A DNA stretch of 64,000 nt. Source: Pseudogymnoascus destructans. Lineage: Eukaryota > Ascomycota > Leotiomycetes > Thelebolales > Thelebolaceae. The DNA is taken from positions 124,001-188,000 of the forward strand of contig NW_020167540.1 in the NCBI RefSeq assembly GCF_001641265.1. The letters are read 5' to 3'. Below the pieces are notes generated by a model, which was not told where the DNA came from, searched no databases, and was given only the letters and a program-made list of their open reading frames with translations. A program made the translations under genes and the position numbers. Shown piece after piece: positions 53,801-62,920 of the stretch; position 1 is the first letter of the stretch; the number at the start of each line of letters is the position of its first letter.

Positions 53801-54218
53801 CTCGTTCCACCAGTCGATCTGGGGGTTGTGTTTCTTGAGCCATGGCACACCAAGGATGCACGCATGGTTGTCCATGTGCACGATGTCAAACTGAATCGTT
53901 TCCTTGTGCCCGTGTAGCATGACCATTTCCAATGGGACCGTTTCGTGGGTCACCATTCCTTCATTAGTCGAGATGGGCTCTCCATCTACGACCATTAACG
54001 GGTATGGTTTGGTTTTCAATTGCGTCTTGAAACCTTGCGTGTCTGCTACTTTCTTTGTCATAAAGTTGCCCGTCGCTCCTGAGTCAATCATTGCTCGGAG
54101 GTGTCGCTGTTGTATCTTAGCGACCACATATAGTTGCATGCTGCCCGTCGTGGCGCATAGCTGGTCTGTACTAGGCCTCTTCGTGTCGCTCGCCGGTGGC
54201 CTACCGTCGAGGACTCCT
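50687..54218 (-). CDS. pol: Gypsy Pol polyprotein (protease, RT, RNase H, integrase, chromodomain)
   Basis: Expressed by -1 frameshift from gag at 54220-54226; counted from its first Met (54139) it is 1150 aa and intact. Order: aspartic protease with MIDSGATG (Asp at residue 19), reverse transcriptase with LDLRGAYN and YLDD (residues 349-352), RNase H (ILETDSSDFAIGACL, YDIHDKELLAIV), integrase with an HHCC finger (LPAHGHQG... and CDICSKSK) and core motifs (LDFIVKLPP, IISDRDKLF, HPQTDGQTERLNQTLEQYLR), then a C-terminal chromodomain (YEVEAILDRRLVGRREEFLI, KWENYEPTDNSWEPTRNI). The chromodomain places it among chromoviruses, which target heterochromatin marks. The basic tail ends RSQTRRQR. No stops, so the element may be functional. 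Confidence 0.95.
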
Positions 54219-56154
54219 AGTTTTTTGACTCGTCCGAGGAAGGATAGTATTCATCCGCTTCCAATGGTGGTCCTTGGGGAGATCGTTTCCCTCGCTCTTC
54301 TGCTTCGTCTAGCAGATGTGGGTATTTCTCGTATACCTGTTCGCTTTTGATAGGCAAGTCCCCTTCAGACTGGCTTCGCCTGAGGGCGTGAACTTGCTCT
54401 GCATCTCTGAAGTGTATCCTGGGCGAGGATCGGGGAAACAACTGATTCTGCTGTTTCTTTTCCCAGTGGAGCTTGCAGTCATCTTCGCTGCAATACCCCC
54501 AGTAGACATACGCGTGCCAGGGATGATCAGTCTCTGTTGCGTCTGTCGTTGATAGTTCCCGCTGTCCTCTCACCCATGCACTATCTTCCCTCGGAGGCGT
54601 GGAGAACGTGTCTAGTTGCTCCATGGCTCTCCTTTCGATGCGTGGAGTGGGTCTCGCATTTTCCCGTCGGAGCATATCTCTGGCTTTCTCGTCGTACTTC
54701 TCCAGGGCTCTCCTGCGGTCCTGGTAGTAAAGTTCGACGCTTTTCATATTCTTCAGTTTAGCCATATGCTCGACATCCTTCTCCAGTTCTTCCGCTTCTT
54801 GGGCTTCCAACTTAGCTACGTCTGGGGACGTGCCAAGCAGCCTGCGGGTATTCGTTAGTTGGTCGTAGTATCTCCAGAGGTCATCCTTGCAGTCGTCCAC
54901 CTTGCACTCTAACGGAAGTCCCTGTAACAGGTTCCCGTAGATGCCCTTAAGCGTGGGGATTCTCCTCTGGCCGCTGGGCTTGTCTTGTTCGGCCCTAATC
55001 TTCGTGTGGGCGTGTTTTGCCATGCGTCTTACTACGCTCTTGCACCGTGGACTCATTGGTTCCGTAGGTGCGAGCTCGTCGAAGGTCTCCTGTTCCGAGA
55101 CGGTGAACGATTCCGCCTCCGACCCTTCGTCTGAGGTCTTGTCTTCTGGGGTGTTTTCGCCGTTTATTCCCCAGTCCTGTTTGCTCACAAACGTTGCGTT
55201 CAACTGTCCTGTCCAGGTGGCGTTAAGTTGCTTGCCGACTTTGCGTCCGCCGTTCCCTTTCTTTGGCTGTCTGCAGTCTCGGGCCATGTGGCCTGGCTTG
55301 TCGCAGTTAAAACAGAGTCGTTCCTTGAATTGTCTGTCTTTCTTAGGGTCACGGGGTCGTCCAGGTTTGAACGTGGAATCGAGTTCCATTGGGTCTGACC
55401 AACGGTTGTCTCGCGGGTGTTGATCCCGTCGTCTGCCCTCGTTTCCCCGGTAGGGGTAACTTTTCTTGGGCTTGTCATAGGTCCGACGTTCCTTCTGGAA
55501 TTCGTATAGTCGATTGTCGATTCGGACCGTATGTTCGATTAGCGCTACCATGTCCGTTAGTTGTTGTTCCAAACGGGCAAGTTCCATACATATATGGCTC
55601 TTCAGCCCACGTCGGTAGTGGCTGATGAGTGCGCTGGCGTCCCATCCTGTCTGATTGCTGTATCTCTGGAATTCTGTGGAGTATGTGAGGGCGCTGCCAG
55701 TCTGCTTAAGTGCAAACAGATGGTCTTCTGCGGTCTTAATCTCATCGATGTCTCCGAACATGCGTCGGATTTCCTTACAGAATCCATTCCAGCTGCCAAA
55801 CATAGTCTGCGTAGTTGTCATGCTTCCATTGGTACTTTCATATTTGAAATAGTCCTTGAGGAATGGTTCGATCCATCGCAGGGCTTCCCCCCTAAGGTAG
55901 GACGCAGTCCACAGGGCATAGCTCTCCTGGGTGGGAAACTTCTCATCATTGAAGTGCTGGTACAGTTCGACCTGTAGCAAAAACACCTCAAGTTCCTTTC
56001 GGTTGCCGGAGTAAGTGTCGGGCAACTTGACGCGTAGAGTTTCCTTGAGTTCGTTGACGGTGGGTGCATCGGGCATCTCTTCATTCTCAGGTTTAGACCT
56101 CTGAGACGAAGTTGGCGTGGTGGGGGTTTTCCCCTTCGAACTGACGACAGACAT
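54217..56154 (-). CDS. gag: Gypsy Gag polyprotein
   Basis: 645 aa. Capsid-type region from about residue 40 (LKETLRVKLPDTYSGNRKEL, ELYQHFNDEKF, WTASYLRGEALRWIEPFL, EFQRYSNQTGWDASALISHY). A CCHC knuckle CFNCDKPGHMARDC sits near residue 285. An unusually long ~350-residue acidic/charged C-terminal part follows. It packages the element RNA. The frame stops with TAG at 54217-54219 immediately after the slippery heptamer, so Pol is made as a Gag-Pol fusion. The start is the first ATG after the 5' LTR, 46 bp inside. Confidence 0.93.
   Translation of the reverse strand: MSVVSSKGKTPTTPTSSQRSKPENEEMPDAPTVNELKETLRVKLPDTYSGNRKELEVFLLQVELYQHFNDEKFPTQESYALWTASYLRGEALRWIEPFLKDYFKYESTNGSMTTTQTMFGSWNGFCKEIRRMFGDIDEIKTAEDHLFALKQTGSALTYSTEFQRYSNQTGWDASALISHYRRGLKSHICMELARLEQQLTDMVALIEHTVRIDNRLYEFQKERRTYDKPKKSYPYRGNEGRRRDQHPRDNRWSDPMELDSTFKPGRPRDPKKDRQFKERLCFNCDKPGHMARDCRQPKKGNGGRKVGKQLNATWTGQLNATFVSKQDWGINGENTPEDKTSDEGSEAESFTVSEQETFDELAPTEPMSPRCKSVVRRMAKHAHTKIRAEQDKPSGQRRIPTLKGIYGNLLQGLPLECKVDDCKDDLWRYYDQLTNTRRLLGTSPDVAKLEAQEAEELEKDVEHMAKLKNMKSVELYYQDRRRALEKYDEKARDMLRRENARPTPRIERRAMEQLDTFSTPPREDSAWVRGQRELSTTDATETDHPWHAYVYWGYCSEDDCKLHWEKKQQNQLFPRSSPRIHFRDAEQVHALRRSQSEGDLPIKSEQVYEKYPHLLDEAEERGKRSPQGPPLEADEYYPSSDESKN
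54220..54226 (-). promoter_or_regulatory. -1 programmed ribosomal frameshift site, A AAA AAC
   Basis: On the minus strand the gag codons read TCA AAA AAC TAG. A-AAA-AAC is a canonical X-XXY-YYZ slippery heptamer in the zero frame, and the stop follows at once. Slipping back one base enters the pol frame, which is open from there through the protease. Downstream GC-rich sequence (complement of 54185-54215) could fold as the stimulatory structure. Confidence 0.85.
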
Positions 56155-56200
56155 GTTGCTTTGTGTGTAAGCCGGTACCTCGTAGAAGTGGTGCTCAAAG

Positions 56201-56675
56201 TGTAACGCTGACTTCTAAACGATAGAAGACACAGAGGTTCTCTTGCGTAAAGGTTTACTTATCAGAGGAGGCAGGGGATCAGACACAAAGGCTTCAAGTA
56301 ACACGTTACTAGTATATAACAAATACTGTATTGAGTTGAGCACGAAGCTCCTATCTAAGGAAATACTATCTACTTATATAGTGGCGTCGTGCCTACTGGA
56401 CTCTTGGGAACTCACTCGAGTCCTCGGAGTCCTGGACTCTTAGGACTCTTCTCATCATCCTGCGAGTCCATCACGTGCCTAGTGGACTCCTGGGAACTCA
56501 CTCGAGTCCTCGGAGTCCTGGACTCTTAGGACTCTTCTCATCATCCTGCGAGTCCGTCACGTGATACTTTCGGAACTACTATTCCCCGCTGCCCCTCCAG
56601 GTACCAGGGCCGGTCTCATGCGACCTCCCTCCTTCCTGTCCTGTAGTTGGCCAGCCTTCTTGTGCCGTCGTAACA
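56201..56675 (-). repeat. 5' LTR of the gypsy element
   Basis: Same 475-bp sequence as 49677-50151, with about four substitutions and the same internal 86-bp duplication. Confidence 0.92.
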
Positions 56676-56845
56676 TCAACAAGTTGATATTCCATCAACT
56701 AATCTTGAAGGTAGAATATATATTGCTATCGAAGCTATTAGATTACGCCAATTTAATAGCATTAGGGAAGCTGCAAAGGCCTCAAATGTCTGTCCTAAGC
56801 TACTTGAGAGGCGCCTAAAGGGAATACGCCCACGACGCGACATTA
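56676..56845 (+). pseudogene. N-terminal fragment of a pogo-type transposase
   Basis: The frame after the LTR reads EGRIYIAIEAIRLRQFNSIR, EAAKASNVCPKLLERRLKGI and RPRRDIT, a psq helix-turn-helix like the start of the intact transposase at 40472 (SIRRAAQLYEVPHVTLTRRI). It begins at the gypsy LTR and ends where an LTR-like sequence starts, so both ends are cut. Confidence 0.6.
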
Positions 56846-57257
56846 CTGTTACGGCTATAGTAACATGATGTCATGGTTACAGGGCCAGGGCCTAGTAACG
56901 TGACGTGTGAGTCACATAACGTGACGTGTGAGTCACAGTGGGAAGCGGGGTAGGCTGCCATGTGACGGGGCTAATGGATAGTTGCAGAAACTAGTGGATA
57001 TTGGATAGTTGAGCTATCCACGAACTATCCTGAATATCTAGCTATCCGCCAACTATCCAGATTACCCATGAGGCACGACGCCACTATATAAGTAGATAGT
57101 ATTTCCTTAGATAGGAGCTTCGTGCTCAACTCAATATAGTATTCTTTACATACTGTAACGTGTTACTTGGAAAGCCTTTGTGTCTAATCCCCTACCTCCT
57201 CTGTTAAGCTAAACCTTACGCAAAGAAACTGCATCCTATCGTTTAGGAAGCAGCGTT
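56846..57257 (-). mobile_element. Diverged solo LTR related to the gypsy LTRs
   Basis: 57075-57255 matches the reverse complement of the LTR part ...CACGAAGCTCCTATCTAAGG... through GCGTAA(A)GGTTTA and AGCGTTA, at about 85-90% identity. The other end, TGTTACGGCTATAGTAACATG at 56846, resembles the LTR start TGTTACGACGG. In the window's plus direction it reads opposite to 49677-50151 as written, that is, it is inverted relative to the two intact LTRs. The middle (56880-57070) is not obviously shared, so boundaries and strand are approximate. Confidence 0.5.
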
Positions 57258-57326
57258 AACCACATTTCTCATATTTACAACACTTCTCTAATTTTATATA
57301 AATTTGCTACTACACCCATCTCAAAA

Positions 57327-57980
57327 ATGAACTACACACCACCAGCCGTCCAATCTATCCATTTCGTTCCTACAGACGAGGAGGAAGTTGAGATCGGAAG
57401 CCGCCAGGTCCAGGCAATATATGTTCTTGCCCACGATACACTACCCGACGGCGCCAACCACTGGTGCTTCTATCTTAAATTCTCCAAGACCGCATCTATA
57501 TGTATCGACATGACGCCGACGTATAGCGCTCCTAGCACCGTACTCCAAGATGGTTCAAAAGGCCACATGCTCATATCCGTCCTCCCATGCATCCATCCGT
57601 CACCAGCGACCAAAACCATCCGCCTCGGCGTCTGCGCCAACCTAACTGTGGACCGTATCCTGCATCTCCTAGCTCAGTCAGGTCGCGACCAGTACGATTC
57701 CAAATCCGACGTAGGTGTCGGACGTGAGCGACTGGCCAGATTTCGCTGTTAGGGGCACCGGATCACTACGCGCCGGCAGCGGAAGCGAGAAATGCCACCC
57801 TGGCGGAGTATCCAGGCGAGAAGAAGTTTGCCTTGCATGTGGGAGCATACTACTTAAGCGGCCTATCAGTCGTGTGGTGGAGAGGGCGAGGATGGCTGGG
57901 TCGGGCACGGTTGGGTGGTCTTGCCGGCGAGGCGGATGGGCGTATTGTTGTCTTTGCGGGAGGGCTGGGGATTATGTGAT
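57327..57980 (+). pseudogene. DUF7770-like gene, frame-disrupted
   Basis: ATG at 57327 gives 141 codons including ANHWCFYLKFSKTASICIDM and ANLTVDRILHLLAQSGRDQY, a layout like fungal DUF7770 proteins. After about 57700 the coding signal continues in another frame (TGQISLLGAPDHYAPAAEAR, NATLAEYPGEKKFALHVGAY Y) to 57978. The junction near 57715-57735 has a TGA where a Trp is expected and no clear intron. So either a frameshift and nonsense mutation, or a splice I cannot see. The family call is moderate. It borders the repeat block and may be an accessory gene under decay. Confidence 0.45.
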
Positions 57981-58816
57981 GTGGTCAGTCTACGAGAGCT
58001 TGAGAGGACGTGGGATGTGAGGGAGACAGCTGGGGGAGAACGTCTACGAAGGGGCTGCCAAACATATACGCCATGATTTGGTATAGATATTAAAAGCAGA
58101 GACAGAGATGGGGAGAAAGGTTGCAATGTAGGCATGTGGTGTAGGATTTAAATACAGTATCATTCCATATTCTAGGCAGTCGCTATTATTTACATATTCT
58201 AGGCGGCTAATGTTGGATGTTAAGTCGGTGACTATCTCAGTTGGATCAATAGGATAACAGCAGGCGTGTCACACACGCACGAACTCTCACTCACACACAT
58301 CAAGATTAATGAATGCCAGGCATTTCATTCCAGCTCTATGTTCCGAGCCTAGCTATCGTAGTATCCATGGTATCCATCGTCATACTCATTTCATCCATCC
58401 ATCCACCCATAATTTTCATCCCCCCTCATAATCGCAGCAAAAGCCAGCAGTACTCGAACAAACACCCCCCCTATCCATCACCACCCCTCTGCCTCCTCGT
58501 CTAGATGCAAAAAGAGTGTTGCGCGCCAAAAAAAAATGTGGCTGGTATAAAGAAAGTAATCGACTGAGCCTCCCCATCCCCGGCCCAAGAATCCATGGTA
58601 GCAATAAACTCACCCAACCCCACCGCCTGTCTCAAGGCATAAAACTCAACCATCTGAACTCCATTCGCAACGACATCGAATGCGATGCGCAACGCCAGCC
58701 CGACCCAAAGTATGTACAACGAAATTGATGGAAATTGACCGTGTGAATCTCGAACCACCCACGGCTCACCACCCCAACGAAACCAGTTCGCACGGAATGA
58801 CATGCCCGCGGCAAGG
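57981..58816. other. Intergenic: two convergent 3' flanks
   Basis: About 0.84 kb, no supported gene. CA/TC-rich low complexity at 58270-58500. Confidence 0.4.
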
Positions 58817-59641
58817 TTAGATCCACATCATGGTCGAGCTCTGCACCGGCATCGGCTGTCCAATCATCTCACAATACAAGTCCTGGATCTCGACCACATA
58901 ATCCGCAGCGCTGAACTTGCAAAGCCCCCGACTGTACAAATCCTGCTCCTCCTCGCTCATCGCGCGGCACGTCGCACTACCGGAGTACTCCTCAGCCAGC
59001 TCGCGCACCTGCGCTAGCTCGTTGGTGAAGGGGTTGGCTGTGCTGTCGAAGGCTGGGGCAGAGGGACTGAAGAAGTCGGCGCTGGTGCGGGGGTGGGAGG
59101 TGGATGGTTTGCGGGCTGGCGTCGAGGAGGAGTGGGGTGAGTTCCTGGAGGATTGGCGGGTAGAGCGCTGGCGCAAGAGGATCTCGTGGGATTTCTTGGT
59201 GTGGCTCATTGAGCGCTGCGGGATGGAGGGGGCGGTGGAGTCGGTGAATGCGGTGGTGGTGTGAGTGTGAGTCGGCTGCTTGTTGTTGGCGTTGTCGAAG
59301 TAGGAAGACAGGTGGTTTGGGGAGGGGGAGATGGGAGTGCTGCTGCTGGACCCCGAGCCGCGGACGGAGGAGTCGGGAGTGGTGGAGGCGGAGTGCGACA
59401 TGGAGGGGATGTCGGACTCGTCGCCGGAGGAGGTGGGCGAGGCGGTGGAGATGGGGTGCAGGTCCGGCGCGTTGTAGGAGATCATGTTGGTTGTTGAGAT
59501 GAGCGCCACCGGGGCGGAGATCTTGTTGCGGATGGTGCCTGCGGAGAAGGAGTGCTTGGATGTCAGGCTGCGAGAGGGGACCGGCGTGGTGTTTTGGGAT
59601 TTTGACGCTTTGCGGGTGACGAATGCGCGGGAGAGTGCCAT
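58817..59641 (-). CDS. Ser/Thr-rich conserved fungal protein of unknown function
   Basis: ATG at 59641 gives 274 aa (MALSRAFVTRKASKSQNTTP). The first 210 residues are Ser/Thr/Pro-rich and basic, likely disordered, with many phosphorylation-type sites (SMSHSASTTPDSSVRGSGSS). The last ~70 residues look folded: ANPFTNELAQVRELAEEYSG, EEEQDLYSRGLCKFSAADYV and EIQDLYCEMIGQP. I do not recognise the family. The frame stays open upstream to 60394, but that part is simple-sequence 5' leader (TTGTTC and ATGGGGAA repeats), so the longer 525-codon reading is rejected. Confidence 0.7.
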   Translation of the reverse strand: MALSRAFVTRKASKSQNTTPVPSRSLTSKHSFSAGTIRNKISAPVALISTTNMISYNAPDLHPISTASPTSSGDESDIPSMSHSASTTPDSSVRGSGSSSSTPISPSPNHLSSYFDNANNKQPTHTHTTTAFTDSTAPSIPQRSMSHTKKSHEILLRQRSTRQSSRNSPHSSSTPARKPSTSHPRTSADFFSPSAPAFDSTANPFTNELAQVRELAEEYSGSATCRAMSEEEQDLYSRGLCKFSAADYVVEIQDLYCEMIGQPMPVQSSTMMWI

Positions 59642-60977
59642 TGTTGGGGAATGAGGGCGCGATGTGGGAAGAGAGTGTATGTGTGGTCGGTGGTCGACTG
59701 TGGGAATGGGAGAGTTTGTTTCGAGTTTAGTTGTAGTTGTTCTTGTAGTTGTTCTTGTTGTTCTTGTTCTTCTTGTTCTTTCTTGTTCTTCTTGTTCTTT
59801 CTTGTTCTTCTTGTTCTTCTTGTAGTTATTCTTCTTCTTGTAGTTGTAGTCCCTTCTTATTGTTGCAGATGCGCAGACACAGTCCAGCGCGTGATGAATC
59901 TGATCGAGATGTGTTGTTGTATGGTGCTGTGGACTCGTAGTGAGTTGTTGGTGGTGGGACAGTCCCGTCAATACTGTAAGGAGCGAACAGATGTTGATAA
60001 TTGATGCGCTGCAAAGTCCAAGTTGTCGATATGATTTATCGACCTGCGACGGATAAATGAGAGATGGGGAAATTGGGAAATGAGAGATGGGCAAATGGGG
60101 AAATGGGGAAATGGGGAAATGGGGAAAAAGAAGGGAATTCGTTGGACAGATGCAGGCGACACGGGGAGGGAAGAAGTGGAAGAAGAAACAAAGATGGGAG
60201 GGGAGGGAGGGAGGGAGGGAGAAAAAGGAACGAGTGTCCCTCTGGCCTGTGATTGTCTGTGCGTCGCGTCTGTGTCGTGTCTGTGTCCGAGACTGTCTGT
60301 GTCTCTGTCCTACTAAGTTATGCCTGACTCGAGGGTGTTCGGCCCGACCATCCCTCCAATCACATACCTCTGCCCCTGGCCCTTGAAACATCAATTCCTC
60401 AAATCCTTACCATTCTCGGCATCCTTAATCCTTACCATCCTCACCATTACCATCCTTACCATCCTTGGTCCTTACCATCCTTGCCATCCTTATCATCCTC
60501 ACCTTCCTCACCATCCTCACCTTCCTCACCTTCCTCTTCCTCACCATCCTCACCTTCCTCACCACCCTTCGCACCAACACCCAAAGAGAACGACATGATT
60601 GCCCCCCGACGACGACGTTTCGTCCATGGTTCATGAGGTTTTAGTTGTTTCGGCGCAAAGGGGGGGGACCGGAGCCGAGGCGCGGGATATGCGGTCGTAT
60701 GCATGCCATGCGATGCTGCCGATACACATCAAAAGCCGGTAAATATACCAACAATCATCCAACCACTCCTCAACATCATGTACATCCTCAAGTGGTGAAG
60801 AAAAGAACAAAGTATCACTCCCCTTCTGCGCCGTCCCGGGCCTGCAACCCGACGACTGGGGCTATCTATTTCAGACACTATACACACCATCCGTCCCCAC
60901 CCTATATCGCGCCCACGCGATATAGCGTCGGGATGGATGGCCCAGACAGACTGCCGACGAACACCACGGCAGTCACC
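59642..60977. other. 5' leader/promoter and low-complexity intergenic DNA
   Basis: Contains three simple-sequence tracts: (GTTCTT)n-type at about 59726-59845, AAATGGGG octamers at 60086-60128, and (CCTTACCAT/CCATCCTCA)n at about 60405-60550. A TATA-less promoter for the Ser-rich gene is likely within the first kilobase. No further gene supported. Confidence 0.55.
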
Positions 60978-62683
60978 TCAATCCTCATCCATGCTCTCCC
61001 ACCCCTGTTCGCCATCCTTCTTCCCCCCCTCTCCTCCCCCCTCCTCCTCCTCATCACTACTCTCCTCCTCGTCCGCATTAACCCCCACCAACCTCTCCTT
61101 GACCTCCCCCTCCACCGGCGCCATGCGGTGCGCAAACGCCTTCCGCACCGCCGCATTCGTACTCGTATCCCAGATATGAACACTCCCCTTGCTCCCCGCG
61201 ACGGCCAGGCGGAAGCCTACCTCCTCGTCTGGCGCGAACACTGTCGAGAAGACCTTGCCCACTTCCAGGTTGCGACTCACTACCATGGTTGGCCCGGACG
61301 CTTGGATGTTCCATAACTTCACCGTCCGGTCTGTGGAGCCGGTCGCCATGAAACCCGGGATCACGGGGTTGATATCAAACGCTGACACCGACTCGTCGTG
61401 CGCATGTAGCGTCCACACCGGCTTCGTCTTCGACGGGTCCGTAGGCGCAGCACGCACATCGTGGTAGTGGATCACTCCCGCCTCAGTGGAGATGTAGAAG
61501 TAATTCCCATCATGCGGATCCCACCTCACGGTCTCGACATCGCTCTCCACCCCCCACCTCGGCACCGTAGCGTCGGGGGCGCGCATATCCGCCGCGACGG
61601 CGGTGCGGTCGTAGGAGCCGGAGAGGAGGATCGTGGATTCCTTCGGGTGCCAGGCTAAGGTGCATACCTTGTCCGTGTGGTGCGCATACGACTTCGCGCA
61701 GGACGTGGTGTACAGATCCCATAGCTTGACTGTCTTGTCTGCTGATGAAGAGGCGAGGAGGTTGCGGTGGTGCCTGTTCGCGGCGAGGGAGAGCACAGCG
61801 TCAACGTGGTATTCTGCGTTGGGCTTGTTGGACTTCTTGCGCTTCTTCTTCTTCTGGGTGCCGTCTGCGGGTGCCGCGCCGGTGTCGTCGAGCCCGCCTT
61901 GCCCGAGGATGGCGTTGGGGTACATGCAATCCACCGTATCAAGATCCCAGATCTCGATATCCGGCTCGAACGTCCCGACCGCGACGAAGTTGGCGCGTGC
62001 GTCGCGCGCGGCGCTCGTCTTGCCGACGGGGAGGTCGAGCCACTCGAGGCAGAGGGGGATGGCGGGGAGCATGATGTCGTGGTGGACGTAGAGGTTATCA
62101 GCTGAGTCTTCGTAGACGTAGACTTCCAGGTGTGCGACTTCGTCTTCCACTTTCGCGGCGAGGACCATGTTGTCTGTGGCGAGGATCTGGAGCTCTTCTC
62201 GGTCTTCGTCGTCTTCGTCGTTCTCTTTCATGGTGATGTAGGGGTCGTCGGCGTTGGAGTCGTGGTATGCGAGGGATTTGACGTTGCCGAACATGCCCAT
62301 ACCTTCGCCTTCGGTGTCTTTGGCGACGTCGGAGTCGTAGTGCTCGAGGTCATATTCGGCGAGGTCATCGTCTTCGTCTCTGTGAATTGTTAGAACCCCT
62401 ACACACATGTAGCTCCCCACCACACCACCAAATAAACTCACCCCTTCGATTTCACCCCGGCGCCGCCAGTCCCATCCTCAATATCCGAGTCCGAATCACT
62501 CTCCCCATCACCACCAGCCCTCGCCGCCTCCTCCGCCTCCTCCAGATCCTCCTGCGCGTCATCGAGCTGCAACTTTGCCAGCTTGGCGATCCTGTCGAAC
62601 TCCGCCTCGTCGAACTCGTATTTCGTGGGGAACGGCGCCGCGAAGCCCCGCGGTACCCACGCCGTCGCTGTGACCATAGACAT
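60978..62683 (-). CDS. PWP1: Periodic tryptophan protein 1 (WD40, ribosome biogenesis)
   Basis: Two exons, 62683-62442 and 62379-60978 (1644 nt, 547 aa), 62-bp intron GTGAGT...TTCACAG. The N-terminus (ATAWVPRGFAAPFPTKYEFD, then EFDRIAKLAKLQLDDAQEDL) and the acidic linker are typical. WD repeats are visible: NLLASSSADKTVKLWDL, TILLSGSYDRTAVAADMR, YFYISTEAGVIHYHDVR, GFMATGSTDRTVKLWNI and RLAVAGSKGSVHIWDT. The tail is Glu/Asp/Gly-rich. Pwp1 is a nucleolar factor needed for 25S/28S rRNA processing and 60S assembly. It is divergent with PRP16, 237 bp apart, both RNA-processing genes. Confidence 0.94.
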
Positions 62684-62920
62684 CTTCGGTTATGTTAACA
62701 CAGTTGTTCCAAGGTTGTTTGAGACGTTACCAGCTGGGTCGGTGACGGGAACTTTTTCCTCACTGTACGACTATTTGGAAATTCATACGCTAGTGTTATC
62801 TAATCTTAGCGCGGATTATTTTGCGGTTGGTCCGTTGGCCTTGCTGGCTGGATTTCCCTCACTACGGGCTACGCATGACAACACCGCGCCTTCCTTTCTT
62901 TCCTTAGATAGTAGCCGATC
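62684..62920. promoter_or_regulatory. Bidirectional promoter PWP1/PRP16
   Basis: Only 237 bp separate the two start codons, so both promoters and leaders must share it. A pyrimidine tract (CCTTCCTTTCTTTCCTTAG) precedes the PRP16 ATG. Confidence 0.5.

Larger units (their letters stand above)
49677..56675 (-). mobile_element. Ty3/gypsy chromovirus, complete, 7.0 kb
   Basis: Two 475-bp LTRs (49677-50151 and 56201-56675) bound the element; gag and pol lie on the minus strand, so 56201-56675 is the 5' LTR. gag and pol are both open, and a polypurine tract lies next to the 3' LTR (complement of 50152-50168). The LTRs differ at about four positions by eye (near 49728, 49862, 49900 and 50140), about 99% identity, so the insertion is young. 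Flanking pentamers (GGAGG and TCAAC) do not match, so no target duplication is seen. Confidence 0.92.

Noticed and set aside
58817..60394. 525-codon minus frame starting MMFQGPGAEV
   Set aside because: Residues before MALSRAF come from simple-sequence leader (TTGTTC and ATGGGGAA repeats giving Lys/Asn and Phe/Pro runs); ATG at 59641 is the sensible start.
60405..60550. Lys/Val-rich minus frames and His/Pro-rich plus frames over the CCTTACCAT tract
   Set aside because: Periodic translation of a minisatellite, not a gene.
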